This document shows positions 1-64,000 of a stretch of DNA of 64,000 nucleotides, piece after piece (position 1 is the first letter of the stretch; each line of letters begins with the position of its first letter). The stretch is taken from the NCBI GenBank assembly GCA_054601695.1, contig BAAHQB010000094.1:186001-250000 (forward strand), read 5' to 3'. Under the pieces are notes generated by a model that saw only the letters and a program-made list of their open reading frames with translations, made no database searches and was not told where the DNA came from. A program made the translations under genes and the position numbers. The stretch comes from Amorphochlora amoebiformis. Its lineage: Eukaryota > Cercozoa > Chlorarachniophyceae.

Positions 1-257
1 TATGTATATATACTTCATCTAATAATAACATATATATTATACCTAGGATGAACCCTAACTAAACTCTGGCTTAAACCCTAACCCTAACCCTAAGAATAAC
101 CTCGAAACTCTAACATATTATCAAAACCCTGACCCTAACCCTAACCATAACCATAACTAACCCGGAACCTTAATCTTAACCCTAAGGCTAAATTTTTTAA
201 CGGAATTAACAAACCTTATGCATATAATATATTTTTGTAAATACACACATATACATA

Positions 258-334
<77 letters not shown>

Positions 335-386
335 CACATATGTATCTATATACATACACACACATAATACATACACACACACATCT

Positions 387-439
<53 letters not shown>

Positions 440-587
440 TACATATAATATAAAACATATATATATACGAAAATGTTATACATTTATTTAAATTCATATA
501 CATAATACATATTCAAATACATGTGCATGAAAATACATGCACATCACATCCACGCACTAACCTAACACATCCCAAAACTCCAGTCAG
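1..587. repeat. Telomere-like and (TA)n sequence, probably an intron
   Basis: Degenerate CCCTAA repeats lie at about 60-190, followed by (TA)n tracts with CA-rich stretches at about 245-440. The segment ends in an acceptor-like CCAGTCAG at 587, where the first coding exon of the window begins. It is therefore probably the intron upstream of that exon. No coding signal was seen. Confidence 0.6.
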
Positions 588-3690
<3,103 letters not shown>

Positions 3691-4736
3691 CCTAGTTAGC
3701 TAACGATTGGACCAGAATTTCTAGATGGCGTACTGACCGTAGATATAATACTAGCTAGTAGCGTACTATTCATGATAGCTAAATAGCAGTAGTAATGATC
3801 GAGCTACTTCTAGTACTAGGTGACTAATCTTTGACGTATGATACTGGACATAGGCCACTAACTAGACTAACTAGAAGATCTGGTGGTTCTAGTACAAGGA
3901 TCTAGTGATAAATTGACATAATTTCATATCTATACGTACGGGCCTGCTTCCATCCTCCAACACTAGAACACTCTGTCCGGCAAAAAACATGAAACAATTC
4001 TTCTAGTTCTTGGCCACTCTCTAGACTCTCCCAACTGAGCAAAAAAAATAGCGACCATTGCATGTTATCTAGGTTATTCCCAACTAGCCAGTGGCATCCC
4101 GGGCGCCAGGCATTAAATACTCTGTACTAGTAAGTACTACTAGCTCTAGACCTAAAATCTAGAAAATGTAGATAAAAGTACTCTCTTAGAACGTTAGAGA
4201 CTAACTAGACTAATCATAGAGGTACTAGACTAGAGGGTACTAGACTAGAGGGTACTAGGACAATTAGCAGATGTAGAACTTATTCCTAGATTCAAAGGGT
4301 TAAATCGATTCTCATGACTATAACATCTTTGTGCACAGACACTAGAGACAGCGACTCCTAGACTTCACGAGTTCAGTACTAGCTAGAAACTGATGGAGAC
4401 CTATAGAGCCTAGATAGCTGATATCAAAGCATATAGCTACACTCTAAGATAGTAATGCCTAGAATGCAAGTTGGAAAGATCCAAACTGTAACTTTCCACT
4501 GTGCTGTGGAGGTTGGGTTGGGTTGGGTTTCGTTGGAATTATGGTGATTTTGTCTAAAAGGTTCGATTTCTTAGTTATTGTTGCCCAGAGTAACGGCGAG
4601 AACGACGCCAACCTGTGGGTTTAAATATACATTTACATATATATATATATATATATATATTATGTATAATACATATATTTTGGTTCTAAATTATACATAT
4701 ATGTATATATATATATATATATACATACATACAAAT

Positions 4737-4784
<48 letters not shown>

Positions 4785-4935
4785 ACATATATATATATAT
4801 ATATATACATATTATATATATATATATATATATATATACATTATAAAATATCTCACATACATACATATATATACATATCCTCATATTAATATATATGTAG
4901 GATTGGGATAGAAATTGCGTTATTTTGGATTACTG
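3691..4935. other. Intergenic spacer, CTAG-rich, between convergent genes
   Basis: About 900 bp of non-repetitive sequence, then (TA)n from about 4640. The tetramer CTAG and the motifs ACTAG and TAGTAC recur very often, for example ACTAGACTAGAGGGTACTAG near 4230. It separates the 3' ends of the unknown + strand gene and the syntaxin gene. No exon was found. A minus-strand frame at about 4470-4610 stays open but has no clear splice link. Confidence 0.5.
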
Positions 4936-10189
<5,254 letters not shown>

Positions 10190-10194
<5 letters not shown>

Positions 10195-10249
10195 CTGGAA
10201 TATTATGTTAGGTTAAACTGCCTTATTTTAACATAATATTCCAGGAGAT
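10190..10249. repeat. Perfect 21-bp inverted repeat at the first visible syntaxin exon
   Basis: Arms 10190-10210 and 10229-10249 are exact reverse complements with an 18-nt loop. The left arm, read on the minus strand, holds the acceptor ATTCCAG and the first bases of the exon starting at 10194. The right arm is therefore an inverted copy of that splice junction. Confidence 0.85.
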
Positions 10250-10722
10250 ACAACTCGAAAATGGATATTCAGATATTTATAATTTGATATATTATATCAA
10301 TATATTTGATATATGTATATCTGGGATTCCGATATCCGAATCTATTCTCTTCCAAATCCCGGGATTCCTTCAGGGATTTGATTTTATCGACGCGACCGTG
10401 GGTCCATGACCGCGGGATGGGTGATTGATAGCAAGAATTAGAAGGCTGTGCAGATTCTAAGTTACATAATAGTTTAATATTTTTTACTACATTGTTTTAG
10501 ATAACTTGTGTATAAATCATGTTACCAATACTCAGTTTACGGGACTAGCGGATAGTAGCGGATAGTAGCGGATAGGAGCGGTAGTGGCAGATTGCATTTG
10601 ATGAATGCAAAGCAGCAGTATAATGTATTTACTGATATGTCTAGTACACAGACACACACACACATACATAAATATAGTCAATACCGAGGCACTGCACCAC
10701 CACGGATATATAGATATATGTA

Positions 10723-10818
<96 letters not shown>

Positions 10819-11007
10819 ATATATAGATATATATATATATATATATGTATATATATTTATTATATATATATATGATACTATATATATGTCTGATATATAC
10901 ATACTATACGGTATATACCGGATTTATTCTAGATATAATATTATATAATATTATACTGTTTATACATACCACAGACTGGTCCACAGTACACATGTCATAA
11001 CATGTGT

Positions 11008-11060
<53 letters not shown>

Positions 11061-11147
11061 CATTATATATACTTATATCATTAGGTTTATTTTACACATG
11101 TACAACACGTATTATTATATATGAATCATTAATGATTATGTACTATA

Positions 11148-11191
<44 letters not shown>

Positions 11192-11485
11192 CTATGATAT
11201 ACTATAGTATACCTAGTATACATCTAGTACATGTATACATATGTTTTAAAATACAATCATTATACTGGATCTAGTGGATATATAAAATATGTATTATATA
11301 CGATGATATATGGTCCATATACAATAGTAAATAGTCTATTTAATTCACTTACACATATTTTTTTTTAATCTCACCATAGTCGAGAGATATTCTAAAACTA
11401 TATGACACGTGTAATAATGTACGTTCGATTGCATGCATATGGTAATTACAAACAGAGATGGTAGCTTGCAAGCTCCATAAATTAA
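10250..11485. other. Spacer between syntaxin and BCKDHB
   Basis: Contains unique AT-rich sequ­ence, (TA)n at about 10720-10820 and 11150-11190, and a short repeat GGATAGTAGC at about 10550-10580. It should hold the missing 5' end of the syntaxin gene and the 3' untranslated region of BCKDHB. A minus-strand frame at about 10330-10440 (containing KSLKESRDLEENRFGY) is open but lacks a usable donor, so I did not call it an exon. Confidence 0.4.
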
Positions 11486-23721
<12,236 letters not shown>

Positions 23722-24241
23722 TATTTCTGAAATAATATCGCGGGTCGCGTGGTCAGGCCTGGTCAGTCGACGTCAATCTCGTGGCTTCGGATATCTCGGT
23801 GACTGGATATCGAATGGGATATCTCTATGTTATCCCAACTTGATATTTTAAAACTCGGCGAAATACATGTGGTGACATGGTCCATGGTCACAACACTGTT
23901 CTTGCCGATATTTTAAAGATTCAAAGGATAGCCTATCGAGATATCACATTCGAATACACATATATAATCTTTTTAATATCTGGATATCTGATGAATAAAT
24001 GCACCTATATAGGTAAAATCAACAAAACAGACAGAAGGGATACCGCCATTACCCCGTCCCGACCATCGGAAAAATAGGAAGATGCTCGTGGGTCGACGTG
24101 CCTACACAGTTACCCTCCCCATACCCCACCCTCCTTCCCCTCGAATTATTTCTATCTGAAACGCTCGAAAATATGCGTGTGCTTAAGCTTTTCAATTTTT
24201 TTCCGTTTTACCGGAGAAGGGGGAGGGGAGATTTTGGGTTG
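23722..24241. promoter_or_regulatory. Putative bidirectional BCKDHB/DBT promoter
   Basis: About 520 bp separates the proposed start codons of the divergent BCKDHB and DBT genes. It is free of (TA)n and richer in GC than the introns. Visible elements are the near-palindrome ATTATTTCTGAAATAAT at the BCKDHB start, a GACGTCA half-site near 23770, and three GATATC-like boxes near 23790-23825. The promoter role is inferred from position only. Confidence 0.5.
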
Positions 24242-42065
<17,824 letters not shown>

Positions 42066-43031
42066 CCGCCGTAGTAACATGCTAAGACATGTTCGACTAA
42101 CACATTGTACTGGTTACGGCCGTAATAATTCGTGCGGAACGCTAGGTAATGCATCGATATGCCTATATCAACAAAGTGTTGAAAGCGAAGGGTGTAGAAG
42201 GTACCTCATAGAATATACTAGAGATAGATATTTCCCGGTGAGATTCAAGTTCACTAGTTCAAGCGATCCGATCGTCGAGCAAGCATGATACAATTTTGTA
42301 GTTAGGATATGTACTTAGACTGATGCTAGCTGCATGTCAACTCTTTTGACCGCAATGACAACTCTCTAGACTCTAGTGACTAGACTCTGGAGACTCTTAG
42401 AGACTGACTAGACCCTGAATGCACGTGCCTGGTAGATTCTAGAGATTCTGGCGGCTTCGAACGGCTTATCATACGCGGAACTTGGGATTAATTCGATCTC
42501 GTCAAACTTAAGTTAATTATAAGTTACGTTATCTAGGTTATTCGAAACTGTCTAGCTAGTCTAGTGACCACACTACAATTCCGGTATCCTAGGTCTAGAG
42601 TTGAGCTACTAGAGCTATTTAAGAAGATTCAGATAAATTTCAGTCGGGATTGAACTAGTTGCATATCGATCATGAATTCAGTAATCATGATCTAGACCTA
42701 GTAGACGATAAGTTTTTTCGAGCTCTCTGCGTGACTCTCTAGACTCTGGGCTCGTAGCTATTACTAGTAATACTTGACTGTGCTAACTCAGTCAGTCAGT
42801 AACTCCAGTGCTAGAACTAGTAGTAGTACTAGTAGTAGAATCACATATCTAGCTATGTACTAGATATACTAGATTTGGTAGATATACCAGATGTAACATC
42901 TAGTGCACACACTAGACTATACTAATCTCTAGTTCTAGTATTTAGAGTCATTTACAACATACAAAATCGAATTCACCATCATGTCACACACCAGTGTCAC
43001 ATCAGGGGCACGTGTCAGATGGAATTCTAAT
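42066..43031. other. CTAG-rich spacer between convergent 3' ends
   Basis: Unique sequence with very frequent CTAG, ACTAG and TAGTAC, like the spacer at 3691-4600. A 69-codon frame at 42079-42288 is open but without splice sites or family features. It should contain the 3' untranslated regions of DBT (+) and of the unknown minus-strand gene. Confidence 0.5.
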
Positions 43032-58282
<15,251 letters not shown>

Positions 58283-58319
58283 TCGGCTATTCGGATGTAA
58301 ACAAGAAAACTCTCTAATT

Positions 58320-58604
58320 ACAACAAAAACAACAACCTTTAACCTTAGACTTCAAAACCGTCTAAAATTTCGCAATCAGCTTCGTTGTTAGGGAAATTTA
58401 TCTAAAATATCACGCTCTGTTGGGACGTTGGTAGGGAAAGTGTTCTGAAATATGACAGTCAGTTGGGATATTGATGGGAAAGTGTCTGAAAATGTGATAT
58501 ATTTCTCTCGCTCTCTCTCTCTCTCTCTATATATATACATATATATATATATATATAATACATATACAAAACACACCTACTCGAATATACATATATACAT
58601 AAAA

Positions 58605-58642
<38 letters not shown>

Positions 58643-59110
58643 AAATACATGTAATAATAATCACACGTGTAACCTCATCTCAAGAAGATGTCGCATCAAC
58701 AGATTACTCTCCTAACAACACACCAACACTACCATCAGAAAAAAAAAAAAAAGCGAAAAATTAAATATATTTCGGCTACAGCAGCTATTTGTATTCCGGT
58801 TACAGCTATTTGTAATTCGGTTACAACTAGTTAGGGTTAAAATTAAGGTTAGGCTTAGGTTAGGGTTAGGGATAGGATAAAGGCTATTCAGCATGTCTTA
58901 GCCCTAGGGCCATTATAATGAAAATGTACATACACATGAATATTTATATTATATATATATATATATATATATATTAATATATTTAGTTTGTATGTATCGA
59001 TGAGCGAGAGACAGAGGGGAGATTGCATAATTAATTAATAGAAAATACACCGATAGGATAGACAAACACACAGAGAGTATCAGAGGTGATATTTAGACGA
59101 AGGGAATGAC
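58320..59110. other. Region upstream of the unknown minus-strand gene
   Basis: Mostly unique sequence. Degenerate 35-60 bp repeats of TTGGGA.(A)TTG.TAGGGAAAGTGT-type sequence lie at 58370-58490, with (TA)n at 58530-58640 and 58945-58985 and a few TTAGGG units at 58830-58870. No exon was found. Confidence 0.5.
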
Positions 59111-59114
59111 TCAC

Positions 59115-59690
59115 TCAGGGTTAGGGTTAGGGTTAGGGTTAGGGTTAGGGTTAGGGTTAGGGTTAGGGTTAGGGTTATGGTTAGGGTTTGGGTTAGGAAC
59201 CCCTTGGGTAGGGTTAGGGTTAGAGTGTAAGGTTAGGGTTAGGGTTACGGTTAGAGTCAGGGTTAGGGTTAGGGTTAGGGTTAGGTTTAGGTTAGGAAGT
59301 CGGGTTAGGGTTAGGGTTAGGGTTAGGGTTAGGGTTATGGTTAGGGTTTGGGTTAGGAACCCCTTGGGTAGGGTTAGGGTTAGAGTGTAAGGTTAGGGTT
59401 AGGGTTACGGTTAGAGTCAGGGTTAGGGTTAGGGTTAGGGTTAGGTTTAGGTTAGAAAGTCGGGTTAGGGTTAGGGTTAGGGTTAGGGTTAGGGTTAGGG
59501 TTATGGTTAGGGTTTGGGTTAGGAACCCCTTGGGTAGGGTTAGGGTTAGAGTGTAAGGTTAGGGTAGGGTTACGGTTAGAGTCAGGGTTAGGGTTAGGGT
59601 TAGGGTTAGGTTTAGGTTAGAAAGTCGGGTTAGGGTTAGGGTTAGGGTTAGGGTTAGGGTTAGGGTTAGGGTTAGGGTTAGGGTTAGGAA
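59115..59690. repeat. TTAGGG array with a 160-bp higher-order repeat
   Basis: Blocks of TTAGGG alternate with GGTTAGGAACCCCTTGGGTA, TTAGAGTGTAAGG, TTACGGTTAGAGTCAGGG and AAGTCGGG, repeated three times at about 160-bp spacing. The motif GGAACCCCT is also the donor side of the adjoining exon 59692-59739. Confidence 0.9.
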
Positions 59691-59691
59691 C

Positions 59692-59806
59692 CCCTCGTGT
59701 GCGTAGTTTTGGTTCTTTCTCCAGTACGATGTGATATAACTAATGGGTATAATATATTAATGTTATATTATATATATACATATATATATATATACAATAT
59801 GCATCA

Positions 59807-59845
<39 letters not shown>

Positions 59846-59950
59846 ATATTATATATATATATATGTATATGCATATGTATATACATATATATATATATAC
59901 CTTGATTTTATTCCTCGAGAGAGTCTTATAGTCATCGTGACGCTTCAGCC

Positions 59951-59993
<43 letters not shown>

Positions 59994-60050
59994 TACATAA
60001 TATATATATATATACATATGGGTGGGTATTATATACATATATATGGATAT

Positions 60051-60088
<38 letters not shown>

Positions 60089-60153
60089 GGTAAATACATA
60101 TATATATATATATATACCTGGAAGAGGCGAGAAATAGGGCATGGGGTAATCGC

Positions 60154-60214
<61 letters not shown>

Positions 60215-60216
60215 AC

Positions 60217-60249
<33 letters not shown>

Positions 60250-60286
60250 CCTGGAAGAGGGGAGAAATAGGGCATGGGGTAATCGC

Positions 60287-60329
<43 letters not shown>

Positions 60330-60389
60330 GGAAGAGGGGAGAAATAGGGCATGGGGTAATCGCTTCTCGTTGGGCTACGATCGCCACTC

Positions 60390-60438
<49 letters not shown>

Positions 60439-60455
60439 GTGTGTGTGTTTACATG

Positions 60456-60494
<39 letters not shown>

Positions 60495-60499
60495 TTATA

Positions 60500-60549
<50 letters not shown>

Positions 60550-60562
60550 ATACATATTATGT

Positions 60563-60607
<45 letters not shown>

Positions 60608-60610
60608 TGC

Positions 60611-60644
<34 letters not shown>

Positions 60645-60717
60645 TTACATATATCAATGTACACAAAAAGAAAAGAAAACCTAAGATGTAAATCTAAATA
60701 TATACACATACATATAT

Positions 60718-60763
<46 letters not shown>

Positions 60764-61141
60764 TATTTGCATCTGCAACCATATACACATATCCATACAT
60801 ATCATACAAAAACACACACACATACACATACACACATATATACACAATATACATAAAAAAACATACAAACAATAATATATCTTCAGCTTTTACCCGAATA
60901 TACACACACATATACATATGCTCTTGTATATACGTACCCTTGGAAATTCCCTCTTGTGGTCGCTCGAACGTGCACGTGGTACGCGACCATCGAATGCTTT
61001 CCGACGACCTTTAACACCCAAACCTACCCGAAAAAATAAAAAAAAAAATGAAAAAAAAAATTATATTTGGAATTATTTTTTGAAAGAATTATTCGGTAAG
61101 AAGGGTTGCAAACGGACTACAATGCAGTTGAATTTGGACAT
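59692..61141 (-). CDS. Unrecognised gene piece, four or five exons
   Basis: Minus-strand exons with matching phases: 61008-60938 ([15 protein letters not shown]), 60388-60328 ([13 protein letters not shown]), 59953-59901 ([17 protein letters not shown]) and 59739-59692 ([16 protein letters not shown]). A possible first exon, 61141-61114, starts with ATG (MSKFNCIVV) and would join in phase, but its donor (GTTTGC) is weak. The product is Arg-, Ser- and Pro-rich and of unknown family. The 3' end was not found; it may lie beyond the TTAGGG array, or the exons may belong to the gene at 43032-58282. Confidence 0.45.
60114..60296 (-). repeat. Two echoes of the donor edge of exon 60328-60388
   Basis: Copies at 60117-60160 and 60250-60293 repeat about 42 nt (codons for [13 protein letters not shown]) with the donor GTATAT; one base differs in the farther copy. 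Confidence 0.92.
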
Positions 61142-61156
61142 GGTCTACGAGGTATA

Positions 61157-61252
<96 letters not shown>

Positions 61253-61266
61253 GTGTATGTTTGTAT

Positions 61267-61302
<36 letters not shown>

Positions 61303-61648
61303 ACATATATATATATACATATATATATATAATTTATTATTTTTGTACATGCATGTAGATGAGTGTAAGTAAATTCAATAGCATATATATGTATGTATAT
61401 ATATATATATATATATGTATTATATTTTATATAAATGTGTGTATTTATATTTAAAGATTTAAAGATATATATGTATGTGTATATGTGTGTATATATATTA
61501 TCTATGTATGTATAAATGTGTGTGTGTATATTTAGATATACATATATATATATATATATATATTATATTTTATATAAATGTGTGTATATATATTTAAAGA
61601 TATATATGTATGTATATATATATATATAGATATACGGATATGTGTATC

Positions 61649-61690
<42 letters not shown>

Positions 61691-61714
61691 CACTAACATA
61701 AATAAAAACATATA

Positions 61715-62113
61715 TTACTCCGAGGTGTGTAGCCTTGAATTGAGCCACTGGAAGCATAACATCTTCAGATTCACCTTAAAAAAACCTTACCCTAACTCAA
61801 ACCCTAACCCTAACCCTAACTCTAACTCTAACCCTAGCCTTAACCCTAGCCAACGAATATCAGCCTTATCGAATTCCAAAGCTAGCCCCATCCCTAACCC
61901 TAACCCTAACCCTAACCCTAACCCTAATCCTAACTCTAACCCTAACCCTAACCCTTAAATTCCTTAATCCTAATCCTAACCCAAACCCTAACCCTAACGC
62001 TAACCAACCCTAACCCCAACCGAGTCAATGGTCCTAACCCTTTGCGAATTCTTGAGCATTTTTTCATCTGAAGTTTCTTCTTTTCGAAGGATAATACCCC
62101 TCGAGCTCGAGCA
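61715..62113 (-). CDS. Two 3' exons of an unrecognised gene
   Basis: 62113-62039 (CTCCAG acceptor, codons including GIILRKEETSDEKMLKNSQR, donor GTTAGG) joins 61774-61715 (TTTTTTTAAG acceptor, VNLKMLCFQWLNSRLHTSE, TAA) in phase 0. A further exon may lie at about 62323-62363 (HSSDLPAFSEAS), with an echo at 62460-62485, but its phase does not fit. The family is unknown. Confidence 0.4.
61785..62030. repeat. CCCTAA arrays
   Basis: Three runs of CCCTAA separated by short unique pieces, in the intron between 61774 and 62039. Confidence 0.9.
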
Positions 62114-62119
62114 CTGGAG

Positions 62120-62230
62120 TTAGGGTTACAGTTAGGGTTAGGGTTAGGGTTAGGGTTAGAGTTAGGGTTAGGGTTAGGGTTAGGGTTAGGGTTTCGGGAT
62201 ATCACTAGGGTTAGGGTTAGGGTTAGATTG
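62120..62230. repeat. TTAGGG array
   Basis: About twelve TTAGGG units just upstream (minus-strand sense) of exon 62113-62039, opposite in orientation to the CCCTAA arrays on its other side. Confidence 0.9.
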
Positions 62231-62274
62231 ATAGTATTAGGTGGGGATGTAAGTTTGTGTGTTTGAATATATAT

Positions 62275-62316
<42 letters not shown>

Positions 62317-62399
62317 GTGTACAGAGAGGCTTCGGAGAATGCAGGGAGGTCACTTGAATGCTGCTGAAAACAATATATATATATATATATATATATAAT

Positions 62400-62438
<39 letters not shown>

Positions 62439-62506
62439 TATATATATATAGGGGGAGTAGGTCACTTGAATGCGCCTGACAACAACGACAAAGTACGTAT
62501 ATTATA

Positions 62507-62546
<40 letters not shown>

Positions 62547-62596
62547 CATATATATATATATATATATAACGTGTGTGTATATTTATATTAATTGCC

Positions 62597-62727
62597 TTAT
62601 TGTGGCCTTTTCTTCGGGCCGATGGAGACTTCAAACGTAGGCTACCACCACTTAATTATACATATGTAAAGGATATATACATGTATATGTACATATATAC
62701 ATATACATATATATCCAGATAGATGAT

Positions 62728-62758
<31 letters not shown>

Positions 62759-62879
62759 GATGGAGACTTCAAACGTAGGCTACCACCACTTACTTATACA
62801 TATGTAAAGTATATATATATATACATATATACATACATACATACATACATATATATTATATACATATACAGATAGATGA

Positions 62880-62919
<40 letters not shown>

Positions 62920-62975
62920 GATGGAGACTTCAAACGTAGGCTACCACCTCTTTAATTAAGTATACATATGTAAAG

Positions 62976-63006
<31 letters not shown>

Positions 63007-63037
63007 ATATATATATATATATATATGCATATAGATG

Positions 63038-63072
<35 letters not shown>

Positions 63073-63106
63073 GATGGAGACTTCAAACGTAGGCTACCAC
63101 CACTTA

Positions 63107-63199
<93 letters not shown>

Positions 63200-63281
63200 T
63201 TATATATATATATATATATAATATGTATATATGTATATACGTATGTATGTATAAAGGTACATATAAAAATGTATTTATATA

Positions 63282-63322
<41 letters not shown>

Positions 63323-63382
63323 ATATATATATATATTTAAATGTATTTATATTTATATATATATATATATATATAATATTAT

Positions 63383-63431
<49 letters not shown>

Positions 63432-63435
63432 TATA

Positions 63436-63477
<42 letters not shown>

Positions 63478-63884
63478 CGCACACAAACACCACATATAAA
63501 CACGAAAAAACCACTCGCAGAAACACCCTCCTCCCCCCCTCCACGCACGCATGTCACATATTCCTCACATTTTCTCCCGAGCCGACTTGGTCCCTCGATG
63601 GTCAGCATCACAAAAATTCACATCCTAAAAAAATTGGAAAAAAAAATGTTAAAAAAACTTGATCTCTCCCCCCCCCCCTTTGCTCACTCACCAAGTTTTC
63701 GAAGGTCTCGCTGAGAGCCCTGAGACGGCAGCTAGAGGTACCCGGCTCCGCCGCCGATGCCGGGCGAAACTCTCTGGGGCTGGTTGGAGAGCTGAGCACC
63801 CTTATGTTGAAACCACTCGAATTGGAAGAGAAAGACGAAGACCTGTCCTTGCTTCGCTTTGATCCGGAGAGGAATGATCTAAGG
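62597..63884 (-). CDS. Two 3' exons of an unrecognised gene
   Basis: 63884-63692 opens at a strong acceptor (TGCTTCCTCAG), encodes 64 codons rich in Ser and Arg (for example [20 protein letters not shown]) and ends at the consensus donor GTGAGT. It joins 62641-62597 in phase 0, which reads [14 protein letters not shown] and stops at TAA. The 5' end lies beyond the window. No family recognised; the Ser/Arg-rich stretch is probably disordered. Confidence 0.5.
62755..63106 (-). repeat. Three echoes of the acceptor edge of exon 62597-62641
   Basis: Copies near 62757, 62918 and 63071 hold GATGGAGACTTCAAACGTAG (start of the exon, reversed) and the GGTGGTAG acceptor, each followed by CATATGTAAAG-type sequence and (TA)n. 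Confidence 0.92.
63105..63168. repeat. (ATT)n trinucleotide repeat
   Basis: About twenty perfect ATT units directly after the last echo copy, then (TA)n. Confidence 0.95.
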
Positions 63885-64000
63885 CTGAGGAAGCAGAAAA
63901 GGATTTTGGATTATGCATTTTTCCAACCCTTCCTCCTCTGCCGGATTTGAAAGGGAAGGGATGGGGCAGGGCGTTGGAAAGTTTAAGAAAAAGTCGATTT

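Noticed and set aside
10330-10440. First exon of the syntaxin gene
   Set aside because: The frame is open and plausible in composition, but no donor matches the phase of the next exon.
42079-42288. 69-codon frame after DBT
   Set aside because: No splice sites, family motifs or coding look; it lies in a CTAG-rich spacer just past a stop codon.
59106-59390. Gly-Leu and Val-Arg repeat frames
   Set aside because: Translation of TTAGGG repeats.
59115-59690. A true telomere
   Set aside because: The array is internal, has composite units, and genes continue on both sides; other arrays run in the opposite orientation.
62323-62363. Third exon of the gene at 61715-62113
   Set aside because: Good splice sites and an echo at 62460-62485, but the reading phase does not join to 62113.

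Overview
This window is nuclear DNA from a eukaryote. Genes are split into many short exons with GT...AG introns and the standard genetic code. The introns are made mostly of long (TA)n tracts, with GT/CA, CT/GA and TTAGGG/CCCTAA blocks. TTAGGG is the likely telomere motif, but that motif is shared by too many lineages to name the organism. A protist with inflated introns fits; I cannot go further. Nearly all long open frames are translations of (TA)n, (CT)n or TTAGGG repeats and are not genes. Real coding sequence appears as islands of normal complexity, 20 to 700 nt long. I rebuilt the genes by joining islands with matching splice sites and reading phases.

Layout. 588-3690 (+): the 3' part of an unrecognised gene. 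4936-10194 (-): an 11-exon Qa-SNARE (syntaxin). 11486-23721 (-): a complete 15-exon gene for the E1-beta subunit of the branched-chain 2-oxoacid dehydrogenase (BCKDHB). 24242-42065 (+): at least 21 exons for the E2 lipoamide acyltransferase of the same complex (DBT). 43032-58282 (-): an unrecognised gene of about 18 exons. 59692-61141, 61715-62113 and 62597-63884 (-): three less certain gene pieces.

BCKDHB and DBT stand head to head. Their proposed start codons are about 520 bp apart, and each first exon encodes a basic presequence of mitochondrial type. The two proteins would meet in the mitochondrial matrix: E1-beta, with an E1-alpha not found here, decarboxylates branched-chain 2-oxoacids and passes the acyl group to the lipoyl lysine of E2. 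This is a natural case of co-regulation from one bidirectional promoter.

The most unusual feature is a systematic pattern that I call exon-edge echoes. Beside many exons the intron carries 1 to about 10 direct copies of that exon's edge: the splice site plus about 15-70 nt of coding sequence. The copies are separated by (TA)n. Acceptor-side copies lie upstream of the exon and donor-side copies downstream, and in the clearest arrays the copies decay with distance. At least 25 exons in five or more genes show this. I know of no named element that matches it.
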